64,000 nucleotides of DNA from Epiperipatus broadwayi (GCA_028023455.1 JAQFVV010006221.1:6181011-6245010), one strand, 5' to 3'; positions 11,943 to 25,262 are shown, counted from the first letter of the stretch. Made by a program: numbers and translations. The notes: generated from the sequence alone by a model not told the origin.

Positions 11943-13090
11943 GACCGTATCACTGTTATAAACGAATGATATCAGTTAACTTCAGAACTCTTGCAAATCC
12001 ACAAAACATGCAAAATTAATTAATACATCATATACAAGCTTGGAATATCATTATTTGATGACAGAAAATTGTGTTAGAAAATGAAGAAACCCATAAAACA
12101 TTTTAAATCCACAACGTGGGGAAAATTATTTATGTTAGTTAAAAGAAATGCAAAAATGTTAATTTAATAAAGACATTATATCTAAACGCTGACTCACTAT
12201 TTTCAAGCTGCAAAGCTGAACAATGCTATAACATTAAAACTGGTTACAGTGCTTGACCATATGTAATTTGATTTATACTTGTTATTTTAAATCTGAAAGT
12301 AATACTTTTCATTATTCGTATAATTCTGTTGCTAAGTGACAATTAATGATGATTTCTCAATGAGATTTTCCATACTTTTCTTATATAAAATTTCCACATA
12401 CATTAGGTTCATTTTCAAAATAAATTATTTTACAGTCTTATTTTTGAATATATTATTTTTTTAATCATTGTATATTATGAAATTATGTGTTTGTTTAAAC
12501 AAACATTATTTTCATGTTTTTAAACGTGTTACTTTTTTTTTTTTGTTTATTTTATGTGTAGAAAAAATGCAACTGTCTGTTAGGAATATATTTCAAGCGC
12601 ATTCTGTTTTTTACATATTATTTTGTTCTCTGTTTTCTTTTTCATTTTTTCTTTTTATTGGAAAAAATCTTTTTTTAATATATATATTGAAGAATGCAAA
12701 CTTTTCTGTTTTTTTTTGTGTGTGTGTCTGAAATAATTTATGTTATTAATATATTTATTTGTTAAAGAATCGATTTGTTTATTAAATAAATTATTCTTAT
12801 TCTATATGAGTTTTTTGATTTTATTTAATGTATAATAATAAATCAAACAATTAAATATGAACATTTTACTTCTTATTCGTTTGTTTTTCTTTTGTTCAAT
12901 GCGCACGCAGTTCCTCTAAATGGGGTAGAGCATATACGCAACAGAATTAATTCCTGAATTCAATCATAAGTTATCATTTCTATTGTTTGAACATTACATA
13001 ATCTTCCAAAGTAACTAGCCATCTGATTTCTTTAATTAAAATGTCTTCATGGTAATGAAATTGGATTATATTAATTATGAATTATTAATG
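11943..13090. other. AT-rich stretch, nothing recognised
   Basis: An 87-codon open frame at 12468-12731 is made of Phe, Leu and Val from T-rich low-complexity DNA and has no protein motif. No gene is supported. Confidence 0.6.
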
Positions 13091-13221
13091 CTATAACCTT
13101 AAGCCCATGTGCTTGAAAAACGACAGTAGAGACCTCTACAAATCTTAACACCAGATTTATGTGTTAAGATTTGTAGAGGTCCCTACTTTTGTTTTTCAAA
13201 GACATGGTCTTAAGGTTATAG
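13091..13221. repeat. 131-bp hairpin element (near-perfect inverted repeat)
   Basis: The arm CTATAACCTTAAG...CTACAAATCTTAACAC (13091-13151) is followed by a nine-base loop and its near complement ending CTTAAGGTTATAG (to 13221). A diverged arm of the same family lies at 44640-44708 (sharing the GACCTCTACA word) and its tip recurs near 58415. No coding content. It fits a small foldback or MITE-like element. Confidence 0.75.
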
Positions 13222-13326
13222 TCTTAATATATTTTACTTTACTTAATGACTACAAATTTAATTATGATGAATTATTATATTTTTAATATATTGATATGTT
13301 AATTGTAGCAATTGTATTAATTTTTT

Positions 13327-14308
13327 GGTAAAGGTTTACTTTAGCGACCACAACATAAAAATCATGTTCGCCCTCTAGTTTTCAAAATTAGAATTAAGTT
13401 ATTATACGAAAATCTTACGTATATGCTACTATATTACAATTACATTAAAATTTAAAAGATAATAAAAAAAATATTTACCATTTTAAAGAAATTGAAATAA
13501 TTACACTAGATTAATTAAAATAAATAGTTTAAATTATTTGAAACTTAAGAATTTAAACTATCTACATTTATAACTTAATAATTTAAACTATCTAGATTTA
13601 TAGCACTTATTATAAAAAAAAAAACACCGGCGTAAAGCAAGAAAATAGTCATTGACTGGGCAAATTTTTGTCGTGAAGAGTGTGCCAAATATTTAGACAC
13701 AAATCCGATGGTTCTCGGCGGAATGGATAACAATGGGAAGCCATTAGTCATCGAAATTGACAAAACTTATTATTTCCACAGAAAATACGACAGGGGGACT
13801 ATATGTAGAGGGCATTGGGTCTTTGGCGGTATTGAAAGAGTGTCAAGGAAGTGCTTTTTGACAGAAGTTGCGGATAGAACGGCTGGCACATTGGAGGCTC
13901 TAATCCAACGGTACATTTTATCAGGTACTCACATAATTTTAGATGGCTGGGCTGCGTACAATAATATCAGCAGATTCAGCAATGGGGTATATATGCATTT
14001 AGTTGTCATCCACCAGGACAACTTCGTGAATCCCGAAGACCAAGACATACATACCCAGAATATTGAGAATATGTGGATTTGCCTTACGTGGTAGATATAG
14101 CACTGCCGCCTTTTTCTCCAACTTCCTAGTATGCATAGGGCATAATTATGCTTAAAAAGATAAATGCTTTTTTTTTATTATCTTTTACGTTTTAATTATA
14201 AATATTTACTGTAATTGTAATATGGGAGCAGATACGTAAGATTTTAGAATATTTTAGTTCTAATTTTAAAAGGCGAATATGCTCTGGTCGCTAAAGTAAA
14301 CCTTTACC
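13327..14308 (+). mobile_element. Merlin-family DNA transposon, internally decayed
   Basis: Perfect 24-bp terminal inverted repeats (13327-13350 and 14285-14308, beginning GGTAAAGGTTTACTTTAGCG) are flanked by an exact 8-bp duplication AATTTTTT (13319-13326 and 14309-14316), the length typical of Merlin. Inside them the similarity extends, with small gaps, for about 150 bp on each side: shared CATRTTCGCC, AAAATTAGAA and AAAAGATAATAAAAA words. The 982-bp element encodes one transposase fragment on the + strand. Confidence 0.92.
13636..14094 (+). pseudogene. Merlin/ISXO2-like transposase fragment
   Basis: The frame is open from just after an in-frame stop (13633-13635) and reads KIVIDWANFCREEC, then VLGGMDNNGKPLVIEIDKTYYFHRK, WVFGGIERVSRKCFL, ILDGWAAYNNIS, and TQNIENMWICLTW before a stop. 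These are the hallmark blocks of the DDE transposases of the ISXO2/Merlin group. The candidate catalytic acids are the D of EIDKTYY, the D of LDGWAAY and the E of NIENMW. About 80-100 N-terminal residues and the last roughly 40 are missing, and the first in-frame ATG (13708) is internal. It cannot be a working enzyme. I chose the extended frame because the peptide upstream of the ATG matches the family. Confidence 0.9.
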
Positions 14309-14469
14309 AATTTTTTTTTTGAAAGTGTAGAAATGCTAATTTTACAAATTATATATATATATATTTAAAAAAGTATTATAACTTTATCTTTCTTATTGCA
14401 TTGCCAAATCCATAAAATATGAATATCCCCTATGTTTTTTATTACTTTTTACAATGCTTTTTTACAACC

Positions 14470-14515
14470 CACTATTGATGGTTTCAATTGCCCCAGCAAT
14501 CTTTTTCAGAACTAT
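14470..14515 (-). ncRNA. Hammerhead-like motif (H2), mutated arm
   Basis: The inverted arm retains stem II, GAAA (fwd 14482-14485) and an ATC triplet, but the essential G of CTGAAGA has become A (CTGAAAA, fwd 14503-14509). It is probably inactive. It is the mirror partner of the intact motif at 14868-14916. Confidence 0.5.
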
Positions 14516-14867
14516 AACAAATACATGAACACAAATATAGATGATCATATAACTTCACATTATATATATATATTCTATCTTGTAATCATTATTTATATAC
14601 CCACATAATATCTTTATAAATATGAAAAAAAAATTTAATAAGTAATAAAATAAATGAAATAAAAATAGTATATATATATATGATTATAGGAAGTTATTCG
14701 ATTGATAAATATAGAATATAAAAAAAGATTAAAATATATAATATGTAAAAAGCTAATAATTATATAGAGATGTATATAAAGATATATGTGGGTATATAAA
14801 TAACGATTATAAGATACAAAGTTATATGTTCATGTATATTTGTGTTCATGTATTTGTATTGTGTTTG

Positions 14868-14916
14868 TTCTAATTCTGAAGAAGATTGCCGGGGTAATCG
14901 AAACCCGTCAATAGAG
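14868..14916 (+). ncRNA. Hammerhead ribozyme motif (family H2)
   Basis: All conserved core positions are present. CTGAAGA lies at 14876-14882. A stem pairs GATT (14884-14887) with AATC (14896-14899). GAAA follows at 14900-14903. A minimal stem III A14903-T14908 and C14904-G14907 precedes the GTC cleavage triplet (14907-14909). Stem I pairs TTCT-A-ATT (14868-14875) with AATAGAG (14910-14916), with one bulged A. One extra A lies between CTGAAGA and stem II. The same extra A occurs in the Penelope copies at 53 kb, suggesting common ancestry rather than decay. Confidence 0.65.
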
Positions 14917-15059
14917 AGTTGTAAAAAGTAATAAAGAACATAGATGATATTAATATTATATATTTTGCAATTACAATTTATATTTTTAAAAATTTGATAC
15001 AAGATTGTAGTTTTTATTTTTTGAATTTTCTCCATGCAGTAATTTGTCATTATAACGAT

Positions 15060-15784
15060 TTAGTCATATTATTTATTATTAATAATAAAAATGTTAACAT
15101 ATATAAACCGTTTCTCTCTCCTGAAACTGCGAACTTTTTTAAAAATAATCATGATTTATAAAAGTAAGCACATACTGTTTTGTTTATATAAATTATAATC
15201 AATGGAAATCTAATTACATGGATTTGTAACAAGATTTATTTATCTTTTTTAAAGTAAAAAACTCCTTTTGACAGAAAAGATAAATCCTTGATTTGCAACA
15301 TGTGCAAATATAATTTAATTTGAATTAAGTACTAATGGTTATTTTATAACTTTTTAATACATTCATAGTTGTAGGTCTTTTATTAATGCATTATATAGTG
15401 TGATAATCACATTTTACTCTGAAATGAAATAAGTTAAATGAATATTGATTTAAAAAGATTTAAATATAACTGGTAAAAACTACATTTTCCCGCTAATTTT
15501 ATGATAATTGCTGATTGTTATAATTGTAAATTTTATCGTTAACGTTAGTAAATACAAATTTTAATACTTTCTCTCAGCAGTAGTTATTAATTTAAATTTC
15601 ATTATTGCTAACTCACGCATATATTTTCTGATCAATATTTATATATTTTACAGAGCATGCCCTGTAAAGTACATTAGGAAATAAATCTTAAATTTACATT
15701 CTAAATAACATATTGAAAAGCGATTATGAAACTAAGACCTACAATAGGAATACTTGATGATATTTCTTTTGGAAACTTGGAAAT
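15060..15784. other. AT-rich stretch, nothing recognised
   Basis: No gene, repeat or RNA was identified here. Confidence 0.55.
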
Positions 15785-16830
15785 AAACCACTAAAACATC
15801 ACATGTCCATCATTTCTTATGCTTACCCAATCTGTTAAAATAGTAGCACATCTCTTCAAACAGCAGGACTACTCAGTGCACTGCAACCTAGATCGTTGGA
15901 TCAAATGAAACCCTCCAGCAACCACTTTTCACCTTTTTAGTTAACGATAAAGCTATGAGCCCACGATGAAAACTTAACTACTTAGTATAGTCATACAACT
16001 TTGAACTCGGTTCACTATATATACATTTTAGTGTTGGGGTCTTTAATTTTTCATTAACCATCTTTTGACCAAGATTGATATTAAATCACTGAAACATCAT
16101 ATGACTATCATTCTTGTGTTTACACAACCTGTTAAAATAATAGCAACTCTTTTTAAATAATTTTACCATCCAGTGCAAACCATAGTAATCAATGGATGCT
16201 AGAAAGTTTTGAGCATTAAAATTTCTTTTTAGTGCCTAATCTTCCCATATTCTTTGGCCTTCATCAGTGAAGAGCCTTTGAACTAGAGCACTGCATTTTG
16301 ATGTTTAGATCGAATGCACTATGGTTTGCAAAGGGTGGCACTACTGTTTGGAGAGCATTGCTATTGTTTTAATAGATTTAGGAGCATAAGAAATGGTGGT
16401 CATGTTATGGTTTTAGTAATTTCATACCAATCCTAGCCCCAAAGGCTGATGGTGATCATAGTTATTAAAAAAACTATAAAACACCAAAATATAGAGATAC
16501 TAAACTGAGCTCAGATCTATATGATTATACATATGAAAGATTTGGATTGAAAACATTTTTGTATTTTTATTTTGGATTGATAGCTATATAGTTAAGTAAA
16601 AAATTAAAAGATGGCTGCTACATTAGATCCAAAGATTAGATGCAGTGTTCCAGACCCGAATCTCTTTACTAATGAAAGCCACAAGCTAGAAACTAGTCTG
16701 GAGATATTGAATGAGTAGACTTTAGATAGGGATTTTGATGCACAAACATTCTAGCATCAAGTAATTAGTATCTCTTGCACTGGATGGCACTACTGTTTGG
16801 AGAGAATTGCTACAATTTAAACTTGGAAGA
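15785..16830. repeat. Two diverged family H3 elements in tandem
   Basis: One element covers about 15785-16420 and a second about 16425-16830. They share with the 28-kb cluster the CATCACATG tip, GTAATCAATGGATGC, TTCTTATGCTTAC and CTAGAAACTAGTCTGG words, and the tail with the ATATAGTCATA segment. The hammerhead core at 16668-16720 reads CTAATGA, so the essential G is lost. These are old, mutated copies. Confidence 0.6.
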
Positions 16831-19800
16831 ACTATATATTTAGAATATTATCAAATACTATTAGCAATATTAATTTTGTCAGTCAAGATAGATTTATGAT
16901 AATTTTATATTTGTCATCTCTGGTAGTTAACTTAAATTCTGCTTTCTTTTAAGAGTTTTAAATTTATTATTATCTGGAATTATATGTGATTGGGATTAAT
17001 AATTTTTTCATTCAAATTTAAGCTGATTTGTTTATTAACTTTATTTGCCTCCACATGATTTAAGTTAATAATGACCTCTATTAGTTTTAATGTTATTATT
17101 TTTACTATCTGATAATACAATTTCCATCTCAAATTTATTTAATGAGTAAAAATCCAAGTTGCTTGGTATTTGATTAGAAATATCAGATGAATTTAATAAT
17201 TTTTTTAAATTTGTATTGATTTTCACATAGAAGGTTTATGAAGAAAACTTTTAATCATGACATATTGACTTGTACACATTTACCCAGCTTAGTGAGGGCA
17301 ACTGGTCCCCAAAGTCATTATTAAGCAAGACTATCATATGCAGAATAAGCATTTATAATTGTTATCTATGGGCAAAAAATTGGCCAGTTACTCCAGTTAA
17401 AAAATTATACTGCAAGTTAGGAATATTATGTTACAAAAATAACTTATCTAATGTATATCAAAATTAAAAAAAATCCTTAACATATGTTATATGCTTGTGT
17501 AAAATGTTCTGTGTGTATTATGCAGGTATTTATTTAAAATATGTATTTATGCAACTTAAATCAATGTAAATAGAAAAAAAAAACATGGCTTAAAGTTGTT
17601 ACCTCTTGTGATTAATTTCCCAATCATCACTTGTCCAGTTTGGTTTTTAAGCTCAAAGATTTTCTTGATTTTTTTCACTGTCATATTAGTTGGTAAATAG
17701 AATCTTTAAAAAAATGTTTAATATTGCTTAAAAAAAGTGTTTTCACTGTTAAAGTATAGCAAAATAAATGAGAAAGTGAAATTAAACTAGCATCCAACAA
17801 TGTTTTGTGTTCTTCTGCACAATTGGTTTTCATTATGCTGGGAAAAAATCCATACTGAAATTTAATTTTTTTAAAATTTGTACTTGAGTATTATACAATA
17901 TTATTTAAGTGAAATTATTAAAATTAAAAAATGTTTAATAACAAATCATGTGATTGCCCATAAAGACATTATCATTAGTGTAACAAGAGCCAAATTAATA
18001 TACAATACATTATAAAAATTTAATCACAGTCAACTTCAAAAAAAAATCTTCAGCATATTGAAAATTGGGGGGGAAAATCGAATGCATTCTGAGTTTGCAT
18101 ATTATAATCAATATTTAAGTTTTGTTACAATGTGTGCTGTGCTGATCTTAATAAATAAATAAATATGATAGTTGTAATGGGTTTTTTGGGGGCATGACAT
18201 GTCACTATTTTATCAAGTGAAGAGCACAATACATTTTGATGGCAGAGTTACAGGCTATTTAAGTAAAAATTAAAAGCATTAATTATGTTCATTTTATTTG
18301 TATTTTCATCATACACAGTTTATTATTAATTGTATAAAATTATCATCACCCCCCTCCAAATACAATTCAAATACGATGGATGGCAGTTTTGATTTAATTG
18401 AAATTAGCATTCATAAAGATTTTAATTAAAAATTGATTGTCTGAAATTTTAGCTAGTATTTATATAATGCACAATTTAAAATTTAATATTGATAGTACAT
18501 ATGACCAAAAATTATTTTTAGTTTTATGCTGAATGAAATTTATATTTTTTTCTAAGTATTGCATTTTTTTTACACATGTGATAATGTCTCCATTGCTTTG
18601 AATATCTGAAAAGAATTATGAGATGATTTAAAGTTAAAGAAGTAGAGTAAGAATTATTTTTCATTTACATTTACAAACCCCACTTAAACCACAAAACACT
18701 CTCACCCAACTTAATACCATACTATCATTAATTTACAAAAATTTACTAATATTAATACCTCACTTTAACCCTAATATTATATAAAAATTACACAAACATC
18801 TATTCATATTTAAATCTAATAAATAATTAATAAATAAATATATAAATTAAAAAAAAAGACTAACACCTTCACAGATACCTTTAAAAATCTTAAACCAATC
18901 AATGATATCCATCTCTAATTCTAATCCAAACTATTAAAAGAACCCATCTACACCATTATTATACCCTTTTCTAGAAATTACTTTCCCTAATATTATATAT
19001 TACAATCATCCATTTTCTTATATTAATTTCCCCTCTCTTTTAGACGACCCCCATGCCCTTCTTTTTTAATTAAAATTATTACTTGTAATTTTTGATATGA
19101 CTTGCATAAATCTGAAACTGTTATATCCTCTTTGCTCCCTCTTTTTTTTACTGAAAATATTTTAGATTAGAGGTAGTAACAGATTCAATTTGACAGAAAA
19201 ATTTTAATTCAAAATTATCTGACTGAATATTTTATTTAATATAAGTACTGTACATTTTTAATTTTATGCTGAACAAAGTTGCTATTTTTATAATACCATG
19301 TGGATTTACCTTCATATACTGAATGAACCTTTTTATTTTTTTGCTTCTGTAGTCATTAACAATGAAAATCTTTACTTTGGATATGTTATTAATTGTCTCA
19401 TAAAACACTGGATGAAAATTAAATAAAATATTGAATACAGCCCGTAATATTATGTTTTATGAATAAAATATGTGCTTTACAATTCCAGTATGAAAGTCAC
19501 TATTTAGATTTTGGATGAGATGATGTTAATAACTATTCTATGAATCATCAGTATTACAAAATGGCTGCCAAAAATAAATAAATAAATTTTTTATGATTGT
19601 TATAAAATAATCGATTATAGATCAAAATAGTGAGTACAAATTGATGATCATCGTTATTGTGAATCCTTGCATAAAGACCAAGCACTAAGTGGGGTAAAGG
19701 TGTATTTTAATATTCGATAATAAAAAATCATAACAAATTTTCTACAAACTTTAAATTATTTTATAATTTTAATAAACACACTATCAAAGTTGTAAATATA

Positions 19801-22800
19801 ATTCACAAATCCAACTGTATGTTAATGAATTCCAAAGTAATAAAAAATAGAAATTATAAAAATTTATTCCATTCCATTTTTACAATTGAATAAATATTTA
19901 ATATGTAAAATTATAAGTACTTGTACTCTATTATGGGTCACCTTGAATCTGTTAGCTATTTATGGGCAGAATTTTCACTGCTTTTTTGAATACTACTCTA
20001 TTCCAAATTCTGTACTCAGAATTGAATTTTTAAATAGTCATAATTGATAATGAAATTGAAGAAAAGGGGGGCAATTTAATTTTTCATAGTGAATCAAAGT
20101 ACAAACCAAACCATCTGTTTTAAATAAAACCATCACTTTTAAAAGATTTAATGACATTTCATCTTTTTTATGAATGTTAAACAAATTGTTTAAATCATTA
20201 AAACTATCTGAAATCCATGTTTTTTTTCATTAAAAAAGAGGAAGGAATAGGCAGAAAGAATTTATTTGTTTTTTTACCTCTTAATATTTAGTATTGAAAT
20301 GCCAAATATATGTTTTAATTTTTATATTTAAATTTGTCATTTCTGACTTTGTCTTTCTATCTTTTTATTGTTTATTGTCAATAAACAATCACTTATGCAA
20401 TATTTGTTCATTTCAGAATTGGTAATGCCACAAAATATATATTATACAAATATATACAATATGAAGCAAAGGGCAGATTGAAATATTATTTTCTTATTGA
20501 TATAATAATAATTTAATTTCATTAATAATATTTAAATGACAGTAGAAAATTTACCCTGTGTATATAATTCATTCAAGATTTGGCATAAAATATTGTTTGG
20601 ACTATTATGAATATCCATAATTTGTGGTTTACTGGGGACAGCATAACTTTAGACTGTACTCCTGTTACTTTGTGGATTTAAGTTAAAATTACTTCACAGA
20701 GCAAATATTTTTGAATTACTGTCGTACCACAGTGGCAAAATAATGGGTTCTTTAACTGTAGGATTTGAAAATTCGTCTGTCTCATGCTTAGACACACACC
20801 CACACACACACAAAATGACATGAGACAATATTATCAGTCAGGATTCTTAATTTCAGTTAAATAACATTCAAAGATCGGCAAAAATAAATATACAATTGAT
20901 TTTATTACTTTTATGAAAAAAAAAAAGTTAATATATGGACATATTTAGTTTTCTGATTTTTAATGAGAAGAACATGAAATGTATAAAATATTATAAATAT
21001 AAAGTGTTATATGTATATAAGATGTAATCATTACATGAAGCAATGTTTCTGTTGTTTCCAATAAACCACATGCCATTGGCCATTATATATACTTAGCTGC
21101 AAATTTTAACATCTCCACCGTCATTTTAAAAATTACACAGTAAACATTTCTTAATTGTCAATTTCATCATTTTTTTTTTTTTCATTTTAAGCAGAGATTT
21201 ATTATTTGTAATTTCGGAAATGGCACTATTAAATAATTTTGTTTTGATCAATTTTGATCAGAAAACTGTTTTCTTAATTACACATGCTTTTGGGTTAATT
21301 GGTGATTTAGTTAAAAATAGAATTATAATTTTAACTATCATTCACAAATCATTATTATGAGCAAACAGTACTTAAGCTAAGTAATTCAATCATAGTATTT
21401 TAAATTGAAATCTGTCAAAGATATCTGATGATATCCTACTAGATTTTGGACCATCAATCCATCCAGATCAACTCTGTCTAATGCTAAATATATTTTGAAA
21501 GGGTATATTTAGTATATTCAAATAAAAAATGATTTGGGAAAGTATATGGCTATTTTTGACAATTAAGCATAACAAATATATGTCACTGTCTTGCAATGAA
21601 AATTCCACAAACTCGGAGTTTAGCTTCTTTTTGGCCTTTTGTTTTTGTATTTTAAAGATTAATTATAATATTTTTAGATTCAATAAAGCAAACAGGGCTA
21701 AAACAAATGTTTTGCTTCACTGATATATGTTAAAAATTATTACCTAAGTTAATTTTTAAAAAAAAGGCATGGAATGTTTATTTTTATTTAATTTTTATAT
21801 TGGTCACAAAAGAAGTTACTTTTCAACTCAAGCTAGTCATTATCATGATATCCACACAGTGAGGGCAGGCCCAGTTAAGGACTGGAAACTGATATGTCCC
21901 CAGAGGCAAGTTGTCCTGCACCCTGGAAGAGTCTGAACTAGAGCCGACTCTATTATGTGCAGTTTTGAACATAATAACAAGATTAACAGTGTGACAGTAA
22001 TAGTGTTTTATCAGAATACTATTTAATCCTGTCTTTAAAAAAATACTGATATAAAAACTCATTCCAACCACATATCTCTATCTTTTAACACTATGCTTCA
22101 TTGCCATTATTGCAAAAAGTTCTCCAATGTCATTTTGGTGTTGCGTGTGTTTCAGCATAAATAAAATCTTTTAACTGTAGTAATAATACTGTCTTGACAA
22201 GAACTTGCAGTTTACATAGGATATGTGGAACATCATTAATTTTATTCATGTAATAGAAGCATCATCCACATTTGCATCACATCTTTAATATTTAAAGTGG
22301 TTATAAGTTGCCTTATACTAATGTGCTGGAGTATTATAATAAACTTCTCGTATATAACTTCATGTCAATGACTAAATCAAGAATTTCTGCTATATAATTA
22401 TTAATTAGGACTAACAATTGTAGAAGCATGATTAAAACAAAGTTCTTTTCTCATAGTATAATGGGATGAAAGTATCTTAGAGTAAAAAAAAGGAGTCCTT
22501 TTCTTACAGACAAGATGTTTGCCAATCTGTTCATAATTCTATATATAATTAATAAAATTAGGTTATTTGTTAAACTAAAATTAATAAGCAATGCTAGCCA
22601 TATCTCATGAATATAGCTACTATTCTTTACAAATGATCCTTTTATGCAGAAATTATTAGAAGGTAAACTTTATACTACAACTATTAGTTTATACAAAATT
22701 AGAAATAAAAATGTATAGAGTAAATTAGTAGATGTTTTTGCTCAAGATTTGTATGGCTTCCAAAAACTAGAATTTGTCTAGGATATGTAAATTCTTAAGA

Positions 22801-24050
22801 ATATATTAAATATATTTAAATGATTATACCAAGCAAAGCAACAAAGTATCACATGTCTCTCCTCTCTTACACTTAATATCTGCATTAACAGCATCTATAT
22901 AAGCATGAGTAATTAATGACAATCAAATTTCCAAAATTGTTCTGGATTTTATTTTTAAGAAACAGTGATCTATATACATTTATCCAGTAGCCATCTTTCA
23001 TTTTTATATTATTTAAACTGTTGATTTGAATATTTCAACATTCCAAATTTTGAATCCAATTTAACTTTGCTTATATAGCAGTATAGGTCTTTTGTTTAGT
23101 ACTACTAACTATTATCCACTGATTATCCATGCTTACATATGTGGCTGGATTGTTACTATTAATCCAAATGTTAAATGTAAGCTGGATGATTTTGTAATGC
23201 CTTTTTTTAGTATAAAGTGTTTTTTTGCCAAAGTGAAAAAAATGTCTATAGTTTGCACATAATTGATATCACTAAAACAGTTTTAGGTTTGGCACCAGAC
23301 ATATGTTCCAATACAATCAAGTTGACTTGAATTCAAAATTATAAGGTGAATGTAAAAGCATTTGATGTACTAATACTATGTAACCATTAGAAACAAGTCA
23401 ACACTTAGACAATCCCAATATAGATAACAATCAACAATCTCAAACTGTTGTCAAGGCAACCTTTTAACAATACTATGTAGTACATAATACTCTTCAGTGA
23501 TAAAGTGAGAAGCAAATTTGAGTACTTAGTTGACTCCACCCTGTGTGTCCATTGATGTCTCATGATTATATAAATGAGACTCTGGAATGATAGTGTAGAT
23601 TACTGTTATTGCAAACTAGATTAGTCATGTAGGGTTTAATTTAACAATAATTAAAGGATCAAAATGTCTACACTTAATGAAAGGTTGGGATTGTTAAAAT
23701 ATATAGTTGCTGACTTAGTATCAGAACCATAGGATATTGTTAGATAGCTTTAGAGTTTAGAGGGAGAGTGCTAATTTCTACAAATGCATAAACTAATTCC
23801 AACATTATAAGGATAAATCCAAAGCATAATTCATTGTTTATGTCTTCTAGATTTAAAAGACTGAACTAATGTTTTTATTCATCTTAATGTAAATTCCTTA
23901 CTAATCATGCAAAACTATATAGAAGTTATTTCTCACATTTAGCATTATAATAAGAGATATGTTAAATTTATTTTAATCTCAGATCTTCAAATATGTAATA
24001 AAGTGCTTGAATCTTGCAAACTCTTCTAGTTTATAAAAAGAAGCTTCAGC
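16830..24050. other. Long AT-rich stretch without recognisable gene or element
   Basis: More than 7 kb of A/T-rich sequence. I found no open frame with a protein motif and no clear repeat boundary. A (CA)n microsatellite is at 20783-20812, and several short G-rich or C-rich runs occur (18068-18075, 18349-18355). An 82-codon minus-strand frame at 21823-22071 has no motif. The stretch may be an intron of a long gene or intergenic sequence. Confidence 0.6.
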
Positions 24051-24061
24051 ATTAATTATGG

Positions 24062-24430
24062 CATTAAACATTGTAAACAGAGGGATTTAAACTCAGGATT
24101 TTTCAGTCTATTCTTCCATTCTATTTCAAGCAACTGATACACATGGTCACACACACTTGCGAAAAAGATACATGATCTCCAATATATGTATTTCATGTAG
24201 AACCAGCACTCATCAGTTGGGCCAGAATATAAACTCCCACACATATTTACAATCAGTGCTCAGTTTATATTAAGGTAGCAATTCCTCAAACTTTAAAGGA
24301 CAGGCTTCAATTTCTCACCCTTCCAACTATTCAATCATCCATTTTATTGGAAAATTGATGATGGAACACTCAAAGCCCTTATTGGATTTGATATTATAGT
24401 GATACCTAGGTAGACCTTACATCAATCTAA
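24062..24430 (-). repeat. Family H1 single copy with tRNA-like segment and hammerhead motif
   Basis: On the minus strand the order is: a hammerhead-like motif (fwd 24179-24220); family words AAGATACATGATCTCC inverted; and, at the low-coordinate end, a tRNA-like piece with CCTGAGTTTAAATCCCTC (fwd 24086-24103), a degenerate B box. The same tRNA-like piece is found at 26735-26790 and 40690-40735. The high-coordinate end carries the diverged partner of the 6150-6230 segment. No coding sequence. Confidence 0.6.
24179..24220 (-). ncRNA. Hammerhead ribozyme motif (H1, diverged stem II)
   Basis: On the minus strand CCAA then CTGATGA (fwd 24210-24216), GAAA (fwd 24191-24194), stem III ATA/TAT with a two-base loop, the ATA triplet and TTGG. 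Stem I is therefore a four-pair CCAA/TTGG and stem III is complete. Stem II has lost two pairs (TGCT against TACA), so folding is doubtful. The core nucleotides are all intact. Confidence 0.5.
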
Positions 24431-25166
24431 CCCCTCATTATGACATTACATATCCATATATATATAATAGGAGAGAGGAAGGCTATACTTATACTAAAAT
24501 GTAATCTATTTTCCAAGCAATATGTAACTCTAAGGCAGTATTTCATTTGCTTATATTGAATGTATTTTAAATATTTTATGCAGATAGCTATCAGCAATTT
24601 CTTTCATTTTATCCATTACTGTACTTCTGTTATTATTTCTTTTCTGTATTTGAAGAATTTAGTATTTTTAGCCATACTTTAAATATGTTTTTGTTAATAT
24701 CTCATTATATTATTAGTTTATATTTAAACAACTTATTTTAAAATAAGAACTGACTTTTTTTTATTAATACAAATGTTTACTTATATTGCTAAACTATCGT
24801 GAGAATAAAATAATTATAGATGATAATGGCAAGACAACAATATCATAATCAAGAATAGTTTATATTTGATTCTAATATCAACACATTAATAGAGTTATAA
24901 AATGCCTATATCACCATATGCTAAACATATGGTTAATAATGTTAATATTATTATCATAGCTTGATAAGAATGTGCGTTCATATTAATTTTTTATAGCAGT
25001 TTCTCTTTAATAAAATCATGATGATATTTATAAAAATTATATAGTTGAATTCTACGATTTTCCTTTAATAGTTTTTTTATTATTATTTAAAATTTATAAA
25101 AAAGCTATTTATTGATTAAATTACAGACTAGTTGTTTATTCCAATCTATTTAATCTTTTTTTTTTT

Positions 25167-25262
25167 CATGTGTCAAAGCATCAGCCGGGAAGTGAACCCG
25201 CAAACCTGGAACAACTACTTGTAAGGCAGCTGTGCTGACCTCTCGACCACCAACGCTTGACT
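25167..25262 (-). mobile_element. tRNA-derived SINE, subfamily 1
   Basis: On the minus strand CAAGCGTTGGTGGTCGAGAG (A-box region) is followed by GGGTTCACTTCCCGGC (B-box-like) and GCTTTGACACATG, then an A run (fwd 25157-25166). It is the second of four copies of this subfamily. Confidence 0.8.

Larger units (their letters stand above)
14430..14943. mobile_element. Family H2 inverted pair with a hammerhead ribozyme
   Basis: The outer words CTATGTTTTTTATTACTTTT (14430-14449) and the complement ACTTTT...AATAAAGAACATAG (to 14943) define two arms of about 220 bp meeting near 14650-14720. Each arm carries the same hammerhead-like segment, intact on the + strand in the right arm and mutated on the minus strand in the left. 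A third, degenerate copy is at 57715-57775. No protein is encoded. Confidence 0.7.

Noticed and set aside
12468-12731. 87-codon open frame, Phe/Leu/Val-rich
   Set aside because: Produced by T-rich low-complexity DNA; hydrophobicity reflects base composition, no conserved motif.
21823-22071. 82-codon minus-strand open frame
   Set aside because: No motif, no splice signals and no repeat similarity; likely chance.
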